Part shown: piece after piece, positions 17,729 through 26,466 of the stretch
Layout: each line of letters begins with the position of its first letter
Position numbering within the stretch: the first letter of the stretch is position 1
DNA from: Actinoplanes sp. TFC3
GTDB lineage: Bacteria > Actinomycetota > Actinomycetes > Mycobacteriales > Micromonosporaceae
Assembly (NCBI RefSeq): GCF_001553785.1
Contig: NZ_LOJP01000001.1
Coordinates: 2,771,794 to 2,835,793 of the forward strand
Length of the DNA stretch: 64,000 nt
Direction of reading: 5' to 3'
Notes under the pieces: generated by a model
Database searches by the model: none
What the model was told of the DNA's origin: nothing
What the model saw: only the letters and a program-made list of their open reading frames with translations
Position numbers and translations under genes: made by a program

Positions 17729-17774
17729 GACCTCACCGGCCCATGATCTTCACTGGCCCATGACCTCACCGGCC
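17726..17774 (-). repeat. Three stacked RBS-start modules before tdk
   Basis: Three imperfect 16-17 bp units. On the minus strand they read GGCCGGTGAGGTCATG, GGCCAGTGAAGATCATG and GGCCGGTGAGGTCATG. Each carries a Shine-Dalgarno-like GAGG/GAAG and an ATG. The two upstream ATGs open three-codon minicistrons (Met-Gly-Gln-stop, Met-Gly-Arg-stop) whose stop codons overlap the next unit's ribosome binding site; the last ATG starts tdk. Confidence 0.7.
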
Positions 17775-18072
17775 CAGCCAGGCGCGCAAAACGAAAAGCA
17801 CGGCACGAGACCGCGACGCGGCAAGCGGGACGATATTACCCGGCGGGCACCCGGGCTTAAGGCCGGGTCATGCGTGAGCTGCTGCAACCCGTCGTGGTCG
17901 CTGCCTACCTGGCCGTGCAGCACCTCACCGCCCCGATCCGCGCAGCCGCCGCCCAGCAGAGCGGCCCCGAAGCGCTCACCCGCGCAACGCCGCTCACCCA
18001 GGAAACTCACCTACGGATGAAGCGAGGGTTTCCCCGCTTGTCCCGGCCACCCAGGACATTCATCGTTGTCGA
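17775..18072. other. Intergenic region before M1 peptidase
   Basis: About 300 bp between tdk (minus) and the M1 peptidase (plus). A 68-codon frame opens at 17870 (MRELLQPVVVAAYLAVQHLT at its start) and runs past the peptidase start, but has no ribosome binding site and no recognisable family, so it is not annotated as a gene. A weak inverted repeat (CATTC/GAATG) lies at about 18060-18077. Confidence 0.4.
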
Positions 18073-19413
18073 ATGATGCGACGTTTGTTACCGGCCCTGC
18101 TGGCGATCGGTGCGGGCCTGGCTGTCCCGGCGAGCCCCGCGCAGGCCGCGGCGGTGGATGCGGTCCGGACACCGGCGGCCCCGGCGTACACGATCAATCT
18201 CACCAGCAATGCGACGGGCGGCACCTGGACCGGGCACGAGAACGTGTCTTTCTCGAACCCGTCGGCCTCGCCGCTGACCGAGGTCTACCTGCGGCTCTGG
18301 GACAACTATCACGGTAGCTGCCCGTCCACGCCGGTCACCGTCAGCAACGTCAGCGGCGGCACGGCGTCCGCGCTCAGCGTGAACTGCACCGCGTTGAAGA
18401 TCACGCTGCCCGCCCCCGTCGCGCAGGGCGGCAGCGGCAGCATCGGGTTCGACCTGTCGATCGTGGTGCCCGACGGCATCGACCGGTTCGGCCACGACGG
18501 CAGTTACTACTTCATCGGCAACGCGCTGCCCGTGCTCGCGGTGCGTGACGCGGCCGGGTGGCACCTGGATCCGTACACGAACAATGGTGAATCGTTCTAT
18601 GCCCTGGCCAGCGATTACACGGTGAAGCTGGACCACCCCACGTCGATCTCGGTGCCGGCGACGGGTACGAGCACGGATGCGGCCGGCACCGCCGGAAGGA
18701 CCATCACCACGGCGGCGGGCAAGCAGGTGCGCGAATTCGCCTGGGCGGCGGGACCGTTCGCCAAGATTTCCGGTACGACCGCGGCTGGCGTTCGCGTGAA
18801 CGTCTACCGGGTTTCGTCGATCAGTTCGAGCAGCGCCACCTCGATGCTCAACACGGCGACGGCTTCGCTCGACGCGCATGCCTCCCGCTTCGGCGCCTAC
18901 CCCTACGGAGAGGCCGACGTGGTGCTCGACAACGGGTTCTGGTTCGGCGGCATGGAGTACCCGGGCTTCGTGCTCGACCTGGTCAGCACGACGGCGCTGG
19001 CGCATGAGCTGGCCCACCAGTGGTTCTACGGCATCGTGGGCGACGACGAGTACACCACGCCATGGCTGGACGAGGGCTTCACCGACTACGCCACCGACCT
19101 GTACTTCAACAAGACCGGCAGCGGCTGCGGCATCACCTGGCAGTCCTCGGCGGAGAAGCTGACCAACTCGATGGCCTACTGGGATGCCCACTCCAGCCGC
19201 TACAGCACTGTCATCTACAACTACGGCAAGTGCACGCTGCACGACCTACGCCGGTTGATCGGCACCACGGCCATGGCAAACCTGCTCAAGTCGTACGCGG
19301 CCGCGCACTGGTACGGCATCTCCACGGTCGCCGACTTCAAGGCAGCCGCTCAGGCCGCCGCCGGCTCCACCGACCTCACGTCGTTCTGGACCAGCCACCG
19401 CGTGGAGGGCTGA
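18073..19413 (+). CDS. Secreted M1-family metallopeptidase
   Basis: Zinc aminopeptidase-like enzyme of 446 residues. A Sec signal peptide (RLLPALLAIGAGLAVPASPA) is followed by an M1 N-terminal beta domain (~30-235). The catalytic domain has the exopeptidase motif GGMEYPG, zinc motif HELAHQW (His 311, His 315, catalytic Glu 312) and WLDEGFTDY with the third ligand Glu. It is much shorter than full M1 enzymes (~850 aa), lacking the long C-terminal helical domain; compact secreted forms are common in actinomycetes. A hairpin terminator follows at 19424. Confidence 0.88.
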   Translation: MMRRLLPALLAIGAGLAVPASPAQAAAVDAVRTPAAPAYTINLTSNATGGTWTGHENVSFSNPSASPLTEVYLRLWDNYHGSCPSTPVTVSNVSGGTASALSVNCTALKITLPAPVAQGGSGSIGFDLSIVVPDGIDRFGHDGSYYFIGNALPVLAVRDAAGWHLDPYTNNGESFYALASDYTVKLDHPTSISVPATGTSTDAAGTAGRTITTAAGKQVREFAWAAGPFAKISGTTAAGVRVNVYRVSSISSSSATSMLNTATASLDAHASRFGAYPYGEADVVLDNGFWFGGMEYPGFVLDLVSTTALAHELAHQWFYGIVGDDEYTTPWLDEGFTDYATDLYFNKTGSGCGITWQSSAEKLTNSMAYWDAHSSRYSTVIYNYGKCTLHDLRRLIGTTAMANLLKSYAAAHWYGISTVADFKAAAQAAAGSTDLTSFWTSHRVEG

Positions 19414-19423
19414 ACTCAGCCGG

Positions 19424-19450
19424 GGGGCGCCGCGCGCACCGCGGCGCCCC
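19424..19450 (+). terminator. Hairpin terminator after the M1 peptidase
   Basis: Perfect 11-bp stem GGGGCGCCGCG / CGCGGCGCCCC with a 5-base loop, starting 10 bp past the stop codon. No T run. Confidence 0.7.
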
Positions 19451-19541
19451 TGCGGGGGGACAAAACGCCGTCAACGCGCAGGTCAGGCGCGGAGGCGGTA
19501 TCGTCGGCAACGCGACACCCCCGGTTCCGTGAGGAGATGCG

Positions 19542-20276
19542 GTGCCACTGACCCCGGCCGACGTGCACAACGTCGCCTTCAAGAAACCCGCCATCGGCAA
19601 GCGCGGCTACGACGAGGAAGAAGTCGACGCGTTCCTCGACGAGGTCGAGCGGGAGCTCATCCGGCTGCTCGAGGAGAACAACGAGCTGCGCGCCCACCTC
19701 GGTCCCGGCGCTGCCCCCGGGTCCGGCGGCGAGGACGCCGCGCAGCGCATGCAGGCCGAGCTGGCCGAGCTGCGCTCCCGCCTCGAACGGACGATGCGCG
19801 AGCAGTCCGCCGCCGAGCAGGCCGCCAACCAGGTGCACGGCGAACTCGAGCAGGCCCGCTCCGGCACGCGCAGCTACCCCGCGCCGCCTTCCTCGGAGGG
19901 CCCGGGCGCGAGCCCCCGAGTGCTGCAAATGGCCCAGCGCACCGCCGACGAACACGTCAACGACGCCCGCCGCGAAGCCGACACGCTGCTGGTCGAGGCC
20001 CGGGCCAAAGCCGAGCAGACCGTGCAGGAAGCCATGGACCGGGCTGCCACGCTGGAGCTCGAGGCCCGCCAGCGCCACTCCGAGGCGGTGCAGAGCCTCG
20101 GGCAGAAGCGCAACGACATGCTGCGCGAGATCAGCGGGCTGGCCGGGCTGGCCGACGACTACCGCAACCGGCTGCACGAGGCGCTGGCCACCCACCTGCT
20201 CGACCTGGAGACCGTCCCGCCGGCCCAGCACGACGGCGGTGGCGCCGCGGGCCTGCCGAGCGCGGCTAACCTGTAG
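19542..20276 (+). CDS. DivIVA-domain coiled-coil protein (Wag31-like)
   Basis: Cytoskeletal-type protein of 244 residues. The N-terminal DivIVA domain is [20 protein letters not shown], then [20 protein letters not shown]. Two coiled-coil segments (about residues 65-110 and 120-215) are separated by a Pro/Ser-rich linker ([11 protein letters not shown]). In actinobacteria such proteins mark curved membrane and poles and direct tip growth or septation. The genome's main divIVA usually sits in the ftsZ cluster, so this isolated copy may be a paralogue. GTG start with GAGGAG 8 bases upstream. Confidence 0.88.
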   Translation: MPLTPADVHNVAFKKPAIGKRGYDEEEVDAFLDEVERELIRLLEENNELRAHLGPGAAPGSGGEDAAQRMQAELAELRSRLERTMREQSAAEQAANQVHGELEQARSGTRSYPAPPSSEGPGASPRVLQMAQRTADEHVNDARREADTLLVEARAKAEQTVQEAMDRAATLELEARQRHSEAVQSLGQKRNDMLREISGLAGLADDYRNRLHEALATHLLDLETVPPAQHDGGGAAGLPSAANL

Positions 20277-20342
20277 GTTCCGCTCCCGATTTGCACCGGC
20301 GGTTCACCTCGTACGCCGGCGGGCCGCGCCGATGAGCTGCCC

Positions 20343-20720
20343 ATGCGCAACGAGACGGTTCTGGTGGCCGACGACGATGACGACATCCGGGAGATCATCG
20401 CGTTCTCGCTACGCGACGCGGGCTTCCGGGTGCTGACCGCGGGCACCGGTACGCAGGCGCTCGCCGCTGTCGAAACGCACCTGCCGGACGCCGTCGTGCT
20501 GGACATCGCCATGCCCGAGCTCGACGGCTTCGCGGTGTGTTACCGGCTGCAGCAGTTGCGCGCCACTATCGAGATCCCCACCATCGTGGTCAGCTCAACC
20601 ACCAGCCACCACGACATCGACCTGGCCTACACCATCGGCGCCGACGACTACCTGCCCAAGCCGGTCCGCCCGGCCCAGCTCGTCGACCGCGTCCGGAGCC
20701 TGCTCGACGACCACCGGTGA
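20343..20720 (+). CDS. Single-domain response regulator (receiver only)
   Basis: CheY-like receiver of 125 residues: acidic pocket DDDDD at 10-14, phosphoacceptor Asp54 in VVLDIAMPELDG, Thr/Ser switch in VVSSTT and conserved Lys in DDYLPKPV. There is no output domain and no histidine kinase beside it, so it probably works by protein-protein contact in a phosphorelay. It lies 66 bp after the DivIVA gene and may be co-transcribed. Confidence 0.9.
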   Translation: MRNETVLVADDDDDIREIIAFSLRDAGFRVLTAGTGTQALAAVETHLPDAVVLDIAMPELDGFAVCYRLQQLRATIEIPTIVVSSTTSHHDIDLAYTIGADDYLPKPVRPAQLVDRVRSLLDDHR

Positions 20721-20735
20721 GCTCGGCGCCAGCGG

Positions 20736-21920
20736 CTACGACCGGGCTGCCAGCCGGTGGGTCAGCAGCCCAGCCATGGCCCGTACGCCGTGCCCGATCG
20801 CTCGCTCGTCGGCGGCGAAGTCCGGGGCGTGCGGTGCGCCGTTGATCCCGGCCTCGGTGTCCGCGACGCCCAGATAGAACAACGCGCCCGGCGCCTCGTC
20901 GAGGTACAGCGCGAAGTCCTCGCAGTTGTAGGGCCAGGACACGCGGGCCCAGCCGACGGACTCCGGCCCCAGCGCTGTTGTCAGGTACTGCCCGGCCGCC
21001 GTGCTGAGCCCGGCCGAGTTCACCAGGGCGGGGAACGGGTCGCCGGAGAACTCAACGTGCCCACCGGCGGCCGCCGCGAGCTGCTTGATCCGTACGCGCA
21101 GCTCCGGGCCTCGTTCCTGCGGCCAGACCCGCAGCAGAACGTTGACCGCCGGCGGCGCATCGGACGGGTGCTCGATCCAGTGGGCGACAGACACCGATTC
21201 CTGGTTCGTTGCGGCGGCCGCGGGCTTCAGCAACGCGGTGAAGCCCGCGTGGTAGTCCTCGATGCTCCGGGGGAACTCGACGGAGCCGAGCCGTGCCACC
21301 TCACCCTCGACGGCAGCAGCGCCCGCGTCGTCAGCGTCCGGCAGCACTATCCGCAGGTGGTCGAGCCCGGGCAGGCCGTACCCCGGAGAGACCGCGATGG
21401 TGCCCGAGGGGTACGGGCTGCAGTGAAGCGCGTAGAACTCGCGCGGCGCGAGGCGTTGCACCACACCGGTCTGGAGCATCGCACGTGCGCCCTGCAGGGG
21501 TTCTTCGGCCGGCTGGAAGACGAACACCACCCGGCCCGGCACCGCCTGCGAACTCTGCGCCAGCGTGCGGGCAACGCCAACGCCGATCGCGGTGTGCAAG
21601 TCGTGCCCGCACAGGTGCGCAACGCCGGGGACCTGCGAGGCGAAACCTTCGTCGAAGACCCGGCCCGAAGGCGCGATGGGCAGCACGTTCACTCTCGCGT
21701 CGACGGCGTCCATATCCGCCCGGTACGCCACCGCCGGCCCCTGCGCAGACCCGTCAAGCACGGCGACGACCCCGTACCCGCCGACACCGGTCGTCACGTC
21801 GAGCCCCGCCGCGCGCAACTGCTCAGCGACCAGCCCGGCTGTCTGCCGCTCCTCCCCGGCCAGCTCGGGATGACGGTGGATCTCGCGGCGGAGGGCAACT
21901 AGGTCGTCGGCAAGGGTCAC
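20736..21920 (-). CDS. M20-family amidohydrolase / peptidase
   Basis: Metal-dependent amidohydrolase of about 394 residues, of the type acting on N-acyl amino acids, hippurate or similar amides. Visible motifs: LRREIHRHPELAGEE at the N terminus, VAYRADMDAVD, the metal-binding HLCGHDLHTAIGVGVA, and FVFQPAEEPLQGARAM with the catalytic Glu pair. The middle (~180-290) is the lid/dimerisation domain. GTG 21920 gives the family's usual N terminus; an ATG at 21962 with a purine-rich stretch before it would add 14 residues. It converges on the receiver gene 15 bp away. Confidence 0.88.
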   Translation of the reverse strand: MTLADDLVALRREIHRHPELAGEERQTAGLVAEQLRAAGLDVTTGVGGYGVVAVLDGSAQGPAVAYRADMDAVDARVNVLPIAPSGRVFDEGFASQVPGVAHLCGHDLHTAIGVGVARTLAQSSQAVPGRVVFVFQPAEEPLQGARAMLQTGVVQRLAPREFYALHCSPYPSGTIAVSPGYGLPGLDHLRIVLPDADDAGAAAVEGEVARLGSVEFPRSIEDYHAGFTALLKPAAAATNQESVSVAHWIEHPSDAPPAVNVLLRVWPQERGPELRVRIKQLAAAAGGHVEFSGDPFPALVNSAGLSTAAGQYLTTALGPESVGWARVSWPYNCEDFALYLDEAPGALFYLGVADTEAGINGAPHAPDFAADERAIGHGVRAMAGLLTHRLAARS

Positions 21921-22021
21921 CGGGACAGCTTGCCCGCGACTGCCGACGCCGTGCACCCCCATTTCCCCCGCTCGGCGACGTTGCGACGTTTGTGCGGCGT
22001 CGGGGCGGGCAAACCGCGACC

Positions 22022-22336
22022 ATGTCAATCAACACGCCCTCCGAGCCCCTGTCCGTCGACCGGATCGTGGTCGGGATGCCGGTGACCGACGCGGCAGGCA
22101 GCGACGCCGGGACCGTGTCCGCTGTGCAGAGCGCCGGGACCCACGTGCGCCCCGATGTTGCCGCCGGGGTCGCCGAGCTGCTGATGGGCACCGGGTACGT
22201 GCGGATCAACGGGACCGGGCAGCTGTCCAACGACACGTACGCCGGGGCGGACCAGCTCGCCGATGTCACAGCGGGTGAGCCCGGTGGCGTGGCGCTGTCG
22301 GTGACCCAGGACAAGCTGTACCGGGCTACCAGCTGA
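22022..22336 (+). CDS. PRC-barrel-like hypothetical protein (104 aa)
   Basis: Small soluble protein of 104 residues with no signal peptide. The pattern VGMPVTDAAGSDAGTVSAVQ, GYVRINGTG, YAGADQLADV and VALSVTQDKLYR resembles the PRC-barrel/DUF2171-like folds found as small stress proteins in actinobacteria. That resemblance is by eye and weak. It is divergent from the M20 gene across about 100 bp, so the two may share a regulatory region. Confidence 0.6.
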   Translation: MSINTPSEPLSVDRIVVGMPVTDAAGSDAGTVSAVQSAGTHVRPDVAAGVAELLMGTGYVRINGTGQLSNDTYAGADQLADVTAGEPGGVALSVTQDKLYRATS

Positions 22337-22479
22337 CAACCTGCGGCGCGGCGACGCGAAGCTCGGTGATGCTCGTGAACGCCTTGCCGGCCACCTCGGA
22401 CATTGCGCGCAACCGTACGAAGCGCGAGGTGCGCGGCCCCTCTCGATGCTCGCATCATCCCCTCACCCTTGAGTCGATC

Positions 22480-22491
22480 AGTCAGGTGACT
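22480..22491. promoter_or_regulatory. 12-bp inverted repeat before ferredoxin-P450 operon
   Basis: AGTCAGGTGACT: arms AGTCA/TGACT around GG, 13 bp upstream of the ferredoxin start, in a locally AT-richer spot (GACTTAATGTC). The position suggests an operator; the regulator is unknown. Confidence 0.4.
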
Positions 22492-22504
22492 TAATGTCGG
22501 ACAG

Positions 22505-22699
22505 GTGAAGGTGCTCATCGATCAAGGCAAATGCGTAGCGGCCGGCTCCTGCGTCATGGCAGCCGAGGCGGTGTTCGACCAGCGCGACGAGGACGGTGTT
22601 GTCGTGCTGCTCAACCCCGACCCCGGCGCCGACCTGGCCGAGGATGTCCGCGAAGCCGCGGCTGTTTGTCCCGCGCAGGCGATCACCGTGAAGGACTGA
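22505..22699 (+). CDS. 3Fe-4S ferredoxin
   Basis: Electron carrier of 64 residues of the type paired with bacterial class I P450s. Cysteines: C10 and C16 in GKCVAAGSCVMA, and the later C in AAVCPAQAI, which is the three-Cys pattern of [3Fe-4S] P450 ferredoxins (the second Cys of a normal motif is replaced by Ala/Gly). It is 3 bp upstream of the P450 gene and surely its redox partner. A ferredoxin reductase is not encoded nearby. Confidence 0.92.
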   Translation: MKVLIDQGKCVAAGSCVMAAEAVFDQRDEDGVVVLLNPDPGADLAEDVREAAAVCPAQAITVKD

Positions 22700-22702
22700 G
22701 CC

Positions 22703-23890
22703 GTGGCGGAGCCGCTGAAGTACCCGTTCACCGGGCCGGCGCCGCTCGAGCCGCCGGCCGAGTGGGCTGAGCTGCGTTCGAAATGCCCGGTCGCCGCCGT
22801 CTCGCTGCCCAGCGGGGACACCGCGCAGCTGCTCACCCGGTACGCCGACGTCAAGCAGGTGCTCTCCGATCCGCGGTTCCCTCGCGCGTCGGCCGGCAGC
22901 GCCCGCGTGGCCGACACCGAGTCGGGTGGGTTGTTCAACACCGACATGGCGCAGGCGATGCCGCAGGAGGGTGAGGCGCACCAGCAGTGGCGGCGCCTGA
23001 TCACCAAGTGGTTCACGATCAAGCGGATGCGGGCCCTGCGCCCGCGCATCGAGGCGATGGCCGATCAGCTGGTCGACGGCATGCTGGCGCAGGGCGCCCC
23101 GGCCGACCTCAAGGCGGCGTTCGGGTTTCCGCTGCCGGTGTGGGTGATCTGCGACATGCTCGGCGTGCCGGACACCGACCGCGACCGGTTCGCCCACTGG
23201 TCCGACACCATGCTGAGCCTCACCCGGTACACCCAGGCCGAGATGGACGCCGCGGCAGCCGAGTTCGTCACGTACATGCGCGGGCACGTCGAGGCCAAGC
23301 GGGCCCAGCCGGGTGATGATCTGCTCAGTGATCTGATCGCCGCCGGCTCGCTGTCCGACGCGGTGCTGATCTACACCGGACAGGGTTTGCTGGTCGCGGG
23401 GCACGAGACCACGGCCAACATGATCGGCAAGATGATCGCGATGCTGCTGGCCGACCGCAGCCGCTGGGAGGCCCTGCTTGCCGACGGTTCCCTGCTGGCT
23501 TCCACTGTCGAGGAGGCGCTGCGGGTGGACGCCAACCCCGGTCTCGGCATGGTCCGCTATCTGACCACGGACCTGGACCTGGCCGACGGGCAACATCTGC
23601 CGGCTGGTACGACGGTGATGTGCTCGATGGGCGCAGCGAACCGGGACGAGAACGTGTACACCGACGCGGCGACCATGGACCTGACGCGTACGCCCAACCC
23701 GCACCTGGCGTTCGGATCGGGGCCGCATTCGTGCATCGGGCAGTCTTTGGCTCGTACCGAATTGCAGGTCGCCTTGGAAGTGCTCTTGCGCCGTCTGCCG
23801 GGCCTGTCGCTCGCTGTTACGCCCGACGAGTTGCAGCGGGTGGAGGGGCTGGCCGTGGGTGGGCTGCGGGAAGTGCCTGTGCGCTGGTGA
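22703..23890 (+). CDS. Cytochrome P450 (CYP105-like)
   Basis: Soluble haem monooxygenase of 395 residues. I-helix oxygen-activation motif AGHETT, K-helix ExxR as EEALR, and the haem loop FGSGPHSCIGQSLAR with the axial Cys near residue 344. N-terminal SLPSGDTAQLLTRYADVKQV and DPRFPRASA are CYP105/107-style. It would hydroxylate a small hydrophobic substrate using electrons from the ferredoxin encoded just upstream. No biosynthetic genes surround the pair, so a xenobiotic or stand-alone tailoring role is as likely as secondary metabolism. Confidence 0.93.
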   Translation: MAEPLKYPFTGPAPLEPPAEWAELRSKCPVAAVSLPSGDTAQLLTRYADVKQVLSDPRFPRASAGSARVADTESGGLFNTDMAQAMPQEGEAHQQWRRLITKWFTIKRMRALRPRIEAMADQLVDGMLAQGAPADLKAAFGFPLPVWVICDMLGVPDTDRDRFAHWSDTMLSLTRYTQAEMDAAAAEFVTYMRGHVEAKRAQPGDDLLSDLIAAGSLSDAVLIYTGQGLLVAGHETTANMIGKMIAMLLADRSRWEALLADGSLLASTVEEALRVDANPGLGMVRYLTTDLDLADGQHLPAGTTVMCSMGAANRDENVYTDAATMDLTRTPNPHLAFGSGPHSCIGQSLARTELQVALEVLLRRLPGLSLAVTPDELQRVEGLAVGGLREVPVRW

Positions 23891-24115
23891 GATCGACGCG
23901 GTTGCGGGGGTGGCAGGTCTGACATCCAGGAGAATGACCTTTGTGAACTGTTGCACTGGCTCCTGCCCGCGGACCTGCGCGCCGGGTTGAGTTGCAGAAT
24001 GGCACTGATCGCATACGACAGCGCGGATGCCGCGGCGTTCCAGGTGTCGCCTCACGGTGAGGTTTGGCGCCGGGACGCAACGTGAGCTTGATCCAGGTTG
24101 CTACGTTTCCGACTC

Positions 24116-24988
24116 ATGATCACCGGAAAGAAGGCTCTCGGGCATCTGGCCGGCAAATTGCCTCACAATCCGCGGATGCCCGAGACCCTTGTGACGCGCC
24201 GGCAACTGCTGGGCGCGGCCTCGGCGGCGGGCATCCTGTCGCTGGCGGCCTCGGCTGCTCCCTCGCCCCCGCAGCCCTCACGGCCGGTCGCCATCGCCAC
24301 GCCCCGGCCCAAGGCGCCGCCTCCGCCGCCCCCACCGGCGAGCAAACCGGCCGTACACCCGCTTGCCAAGCCCGTGTACACCCTTGAGCAGTTCCGCAAG
24401 GCGGCCGGCGGCCCGGCGTTCCCGGCCGACGCGGTGGCTTTGACCATCGACGACGGGCCGCACCCGGTGTGGACTCCCAAGATTCTGCGGCTGCTGCACA
24501 AGCACCAGGTACCGGCAATGTTCTGCATGATCGGCAACCAGGTGCAGGGGCACGAGAGCGTGGCCAAGGATGTCGTACACGACGGGCACCACGTGGCCAA
24601 CCACACCTGGAGTCACCCCACCCACCTGGCCAAGCGCAAGAGCGGCCTGGTCAACAAGGAGCTCATCCGCGCCCAGGAGAAGATTCACGACACCACGGGC
24701 GCGGTGCCCACGGTGTTCCGCTCCCCCGGCGGCGACTGGTCCCCGACGGTGCTGCGCAGCGCGGCCGAACACCACCTGATCCCGCTGGACTGGAGTGACG
24801 ACCCGCGCGACTGGTCGCGCCCGGGCGTCCCGCACATCACCAACCGGCTGCTCGCGGCCAAGCCCGGGCAGATCCTGCTGTGCCACGACGGGGGCGGCGA
24901 CCGCTCGCAGACCTATCAGGCGCTGACCACGGTGATCCCGGCGCTCAAAGCCCGCGGATACACTTTTGTCGCGTTGAACGGGCGGTGA
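24116..24988 (+). CDS. Exported polysaccharide deacetylase (NodB domain)
   Basis: Carbohydrate esterase 4-like enzyme of about 290 residues that removes N- or O-acetyl groups from glycans such as peptidoglycan or chitin. A twin-arginine-like signal (TRRQLLGAASAAGILSLAAS) and a Pro-rich linker (KAPPPPPPPAS) precede the NodB domain. Motifs: TIDDGPHP (catalytic Asp and metal Asp), HTWSHPTHL (metal His pair), RSPGGDW, and LLCHDGGGD (catalytic His). The start is uncertain; ATG 24176 would place the RR motif nearer the N terminus, and neither has a clear ribosome binding site. Confidence 0.88.
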   Translation: MITGKKALGHLAGKLPHNPRMPETLVTRRQLLGAASAAGILSLAASAAPSPPQPSRPVAIATPRPKAPPPPPPPASKPAVHPLAKPVYTLEQFRKAAGGPAFPADAVALTIDDGPHPVWTPKILRLLHKHQVPAMFCMIGNQVQGHESVAKDVVHDGHHVANHTWSHPTHLAKRKSGLVNKELIRAQEKIHDTTGAVPTVFRSPGGDWSPTVLRSAAEHHLIPLDWSDDPRDWSRPGVPHITNRLLAAKPGQILLCHDGGGDRSQTYQALTTVIPALKARGYTFVALNGR

Positions 24989-25021
24989 ACCCCGCGCCCA
25001 AGGCGCCGAAAATATCCGTTT

Positions 25022-26264
25022 GTGGCGCTCAACGGGCGGGGCTACCTTCGGCGCTTGTGGCGTGATCGCGATTTTCGCCGGCTGTGGTTCGGGCAGACTG
25101 CGTCGCAGCTGGGCGAGCAGTCCACTCTGGTCATTCTGCCGCTGATCGCCGTGCTCACGCTGCATGTGGGCGCGGGTCAGCTCGGTGTGCTGCGGGCCGC
25201 GGGGCAGGCCCCGGTTCTGCTCCTGGCCCTGCTGGCCGGGGCCTGGGTGGATCGGTGGCGGACCCCGCACGATGATGGTGCTGGCCGACCTGGGCCGGGC
25301 GCTGGCGCTGGGCGTGGCCGTCGTTGCCGGTGGGCTCGGCTTGCCGGGGTTGCTGGTGATCGCGGTCGTGGCCGGGGCGTTGTCGGTGTGCTTCGACGTG
25401 GCCTACCAGGCATCGCTGGTGCGGTTCCTGCACCCCGGCCAGTTGCTGCGCGGCAACAGCGCGATCGAGGGCAGCCGGTCGGCCGCACAGATCGGCGGGC
25501 CGGCGTTGGGCGGGGCTCTGGTTTCGCTGCTGTCGGGTCCGGTTGCCGCCGGGTGCAGTGCGCTTCTGTTCGTACTCTCCTTCGTGTCGATCTTGCGAAT
25601 CCGGCGCCGGGAGGTGATTCCCGCAGCGGCGGAACGCCCGCGGATCATCGAGGGCGTGCGCTTCGTGACGCGCGACCCGAGACTGCGGACCGTGTGCCTG
25701 GCCTCGGCCGCATTCCAGTTCTCGTTCGCCGCCACGATGACCGCCTACCTGGTGTTCCTGCCGCGTGAGCTGCACCTGTCCGGGGGTGTCATCGGGCTGG
25801 TCCTGGCGGCGGCGGGGCCGGGTGCGCTGCTGGGATCGCTGCTGGCCGCGCGCCTGCCGGGGCGGTTCGGCTACGGCGTGGTGCTGGTGAGCGCGGCCCT
25901 GATCGGCGACGGCGTGATGCTGGCGGTGCCGGCCGTGCGGGGTCCGGCCACGGTGACCGTTCCGGCACTGGTCCTGGTCAGCTTCGTGGCCGCGGCGGGC
26001 GGTCAGCTGGTCAACGTCATGGTCATGGCCATCCGGCAGGTCGTCACGCCGGTCGGGCTGCAGGGCCGGGTGGCCGCGACGATCATGTTCGCCGGAATGG
26101 GGATGGCCCCGCTGGGCTCGCTGGCCGGAGGCTTGCTCGCGCAGCAGTACGGCCTGCGTGCGGCCATCCTGATCGCGGCGGCCGGCATGCTCGCATCACC
26201 GGTTCTGATGTTCTGCTCGCCGCTCGCTCATCTGCCGCGATTGCTGGTGGACTCAGGGTCGTAG
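25022..26264 (+). pseudogene. MFS transporter interrupted by a +1 frameshift
   Basis: Restoring one base gives a ~413-residue MFS exporter of the MdfA/EntS-like type. The first part (DRDFRRLWFGQTASQLGEQS, then VILPLIAVLTLHVGAGQLGV and AGAWVDRWR) is in one frame; from TMMVLADLGRALALG to the C terminus it is in the next. The break falls in the C4 run at 25263-25266, where three Cs would give the family's usual WVDRWRTRTMM. Everything after the lesion is intact, so this is either a recent mutation, a reversible slippage site or a sequence error. Only one C separates it from function. Confidence 0.75.
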
Positions 26265-26280
26265 ATGGTGACCATGAGAC

Positions 26281-26466
26281 GTGACCGTATTGTCCTGCCC
26301 CGTGGCGCCGGAGGCGTTCCCCTCCGAGGCGCCCACCCAGGCCGCCGAGCCGCCGTTGACGATCACGTTTTCGAAGCACGGTGAGACAGCTGCTCCCGCA
26401 GTTCCCGAGAAAGTCAAGGATCTGGACGTGGCGGCGTACCCGATGCTCACGAACGACGTGGACTGA
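26281..26466 (+). CDS. Small hypothetical protein (61 aa), doubtful
   Basis: Possible gene read from a GTG, MTVLSCPVAPEAFPSEAPTQ at the start and YPMLTNDVD at the end. The first half has good third-position GC bias, the second does not. There is no clear ribosome binding site, and the last 20 bp overlap the secreted-protein gene on the other strand. No family is recognised. Short acidic peptides of this size can be natural-product precursors, but no modifying enzyme is near. Confidence 0.25.
   Translation: MTVLSCPVAPEAFPSEAPTQAAEPPLTITFSKHGETAAPAVPEKVKDLDVAAYPMLTNDVD

Noticed and set aside
17870..18076. 68-codon frame before the M1 peptidase
   Set aside because: No ribosome binding site, no family, and it runs into the peptidase start; only mentioned as spacer content.
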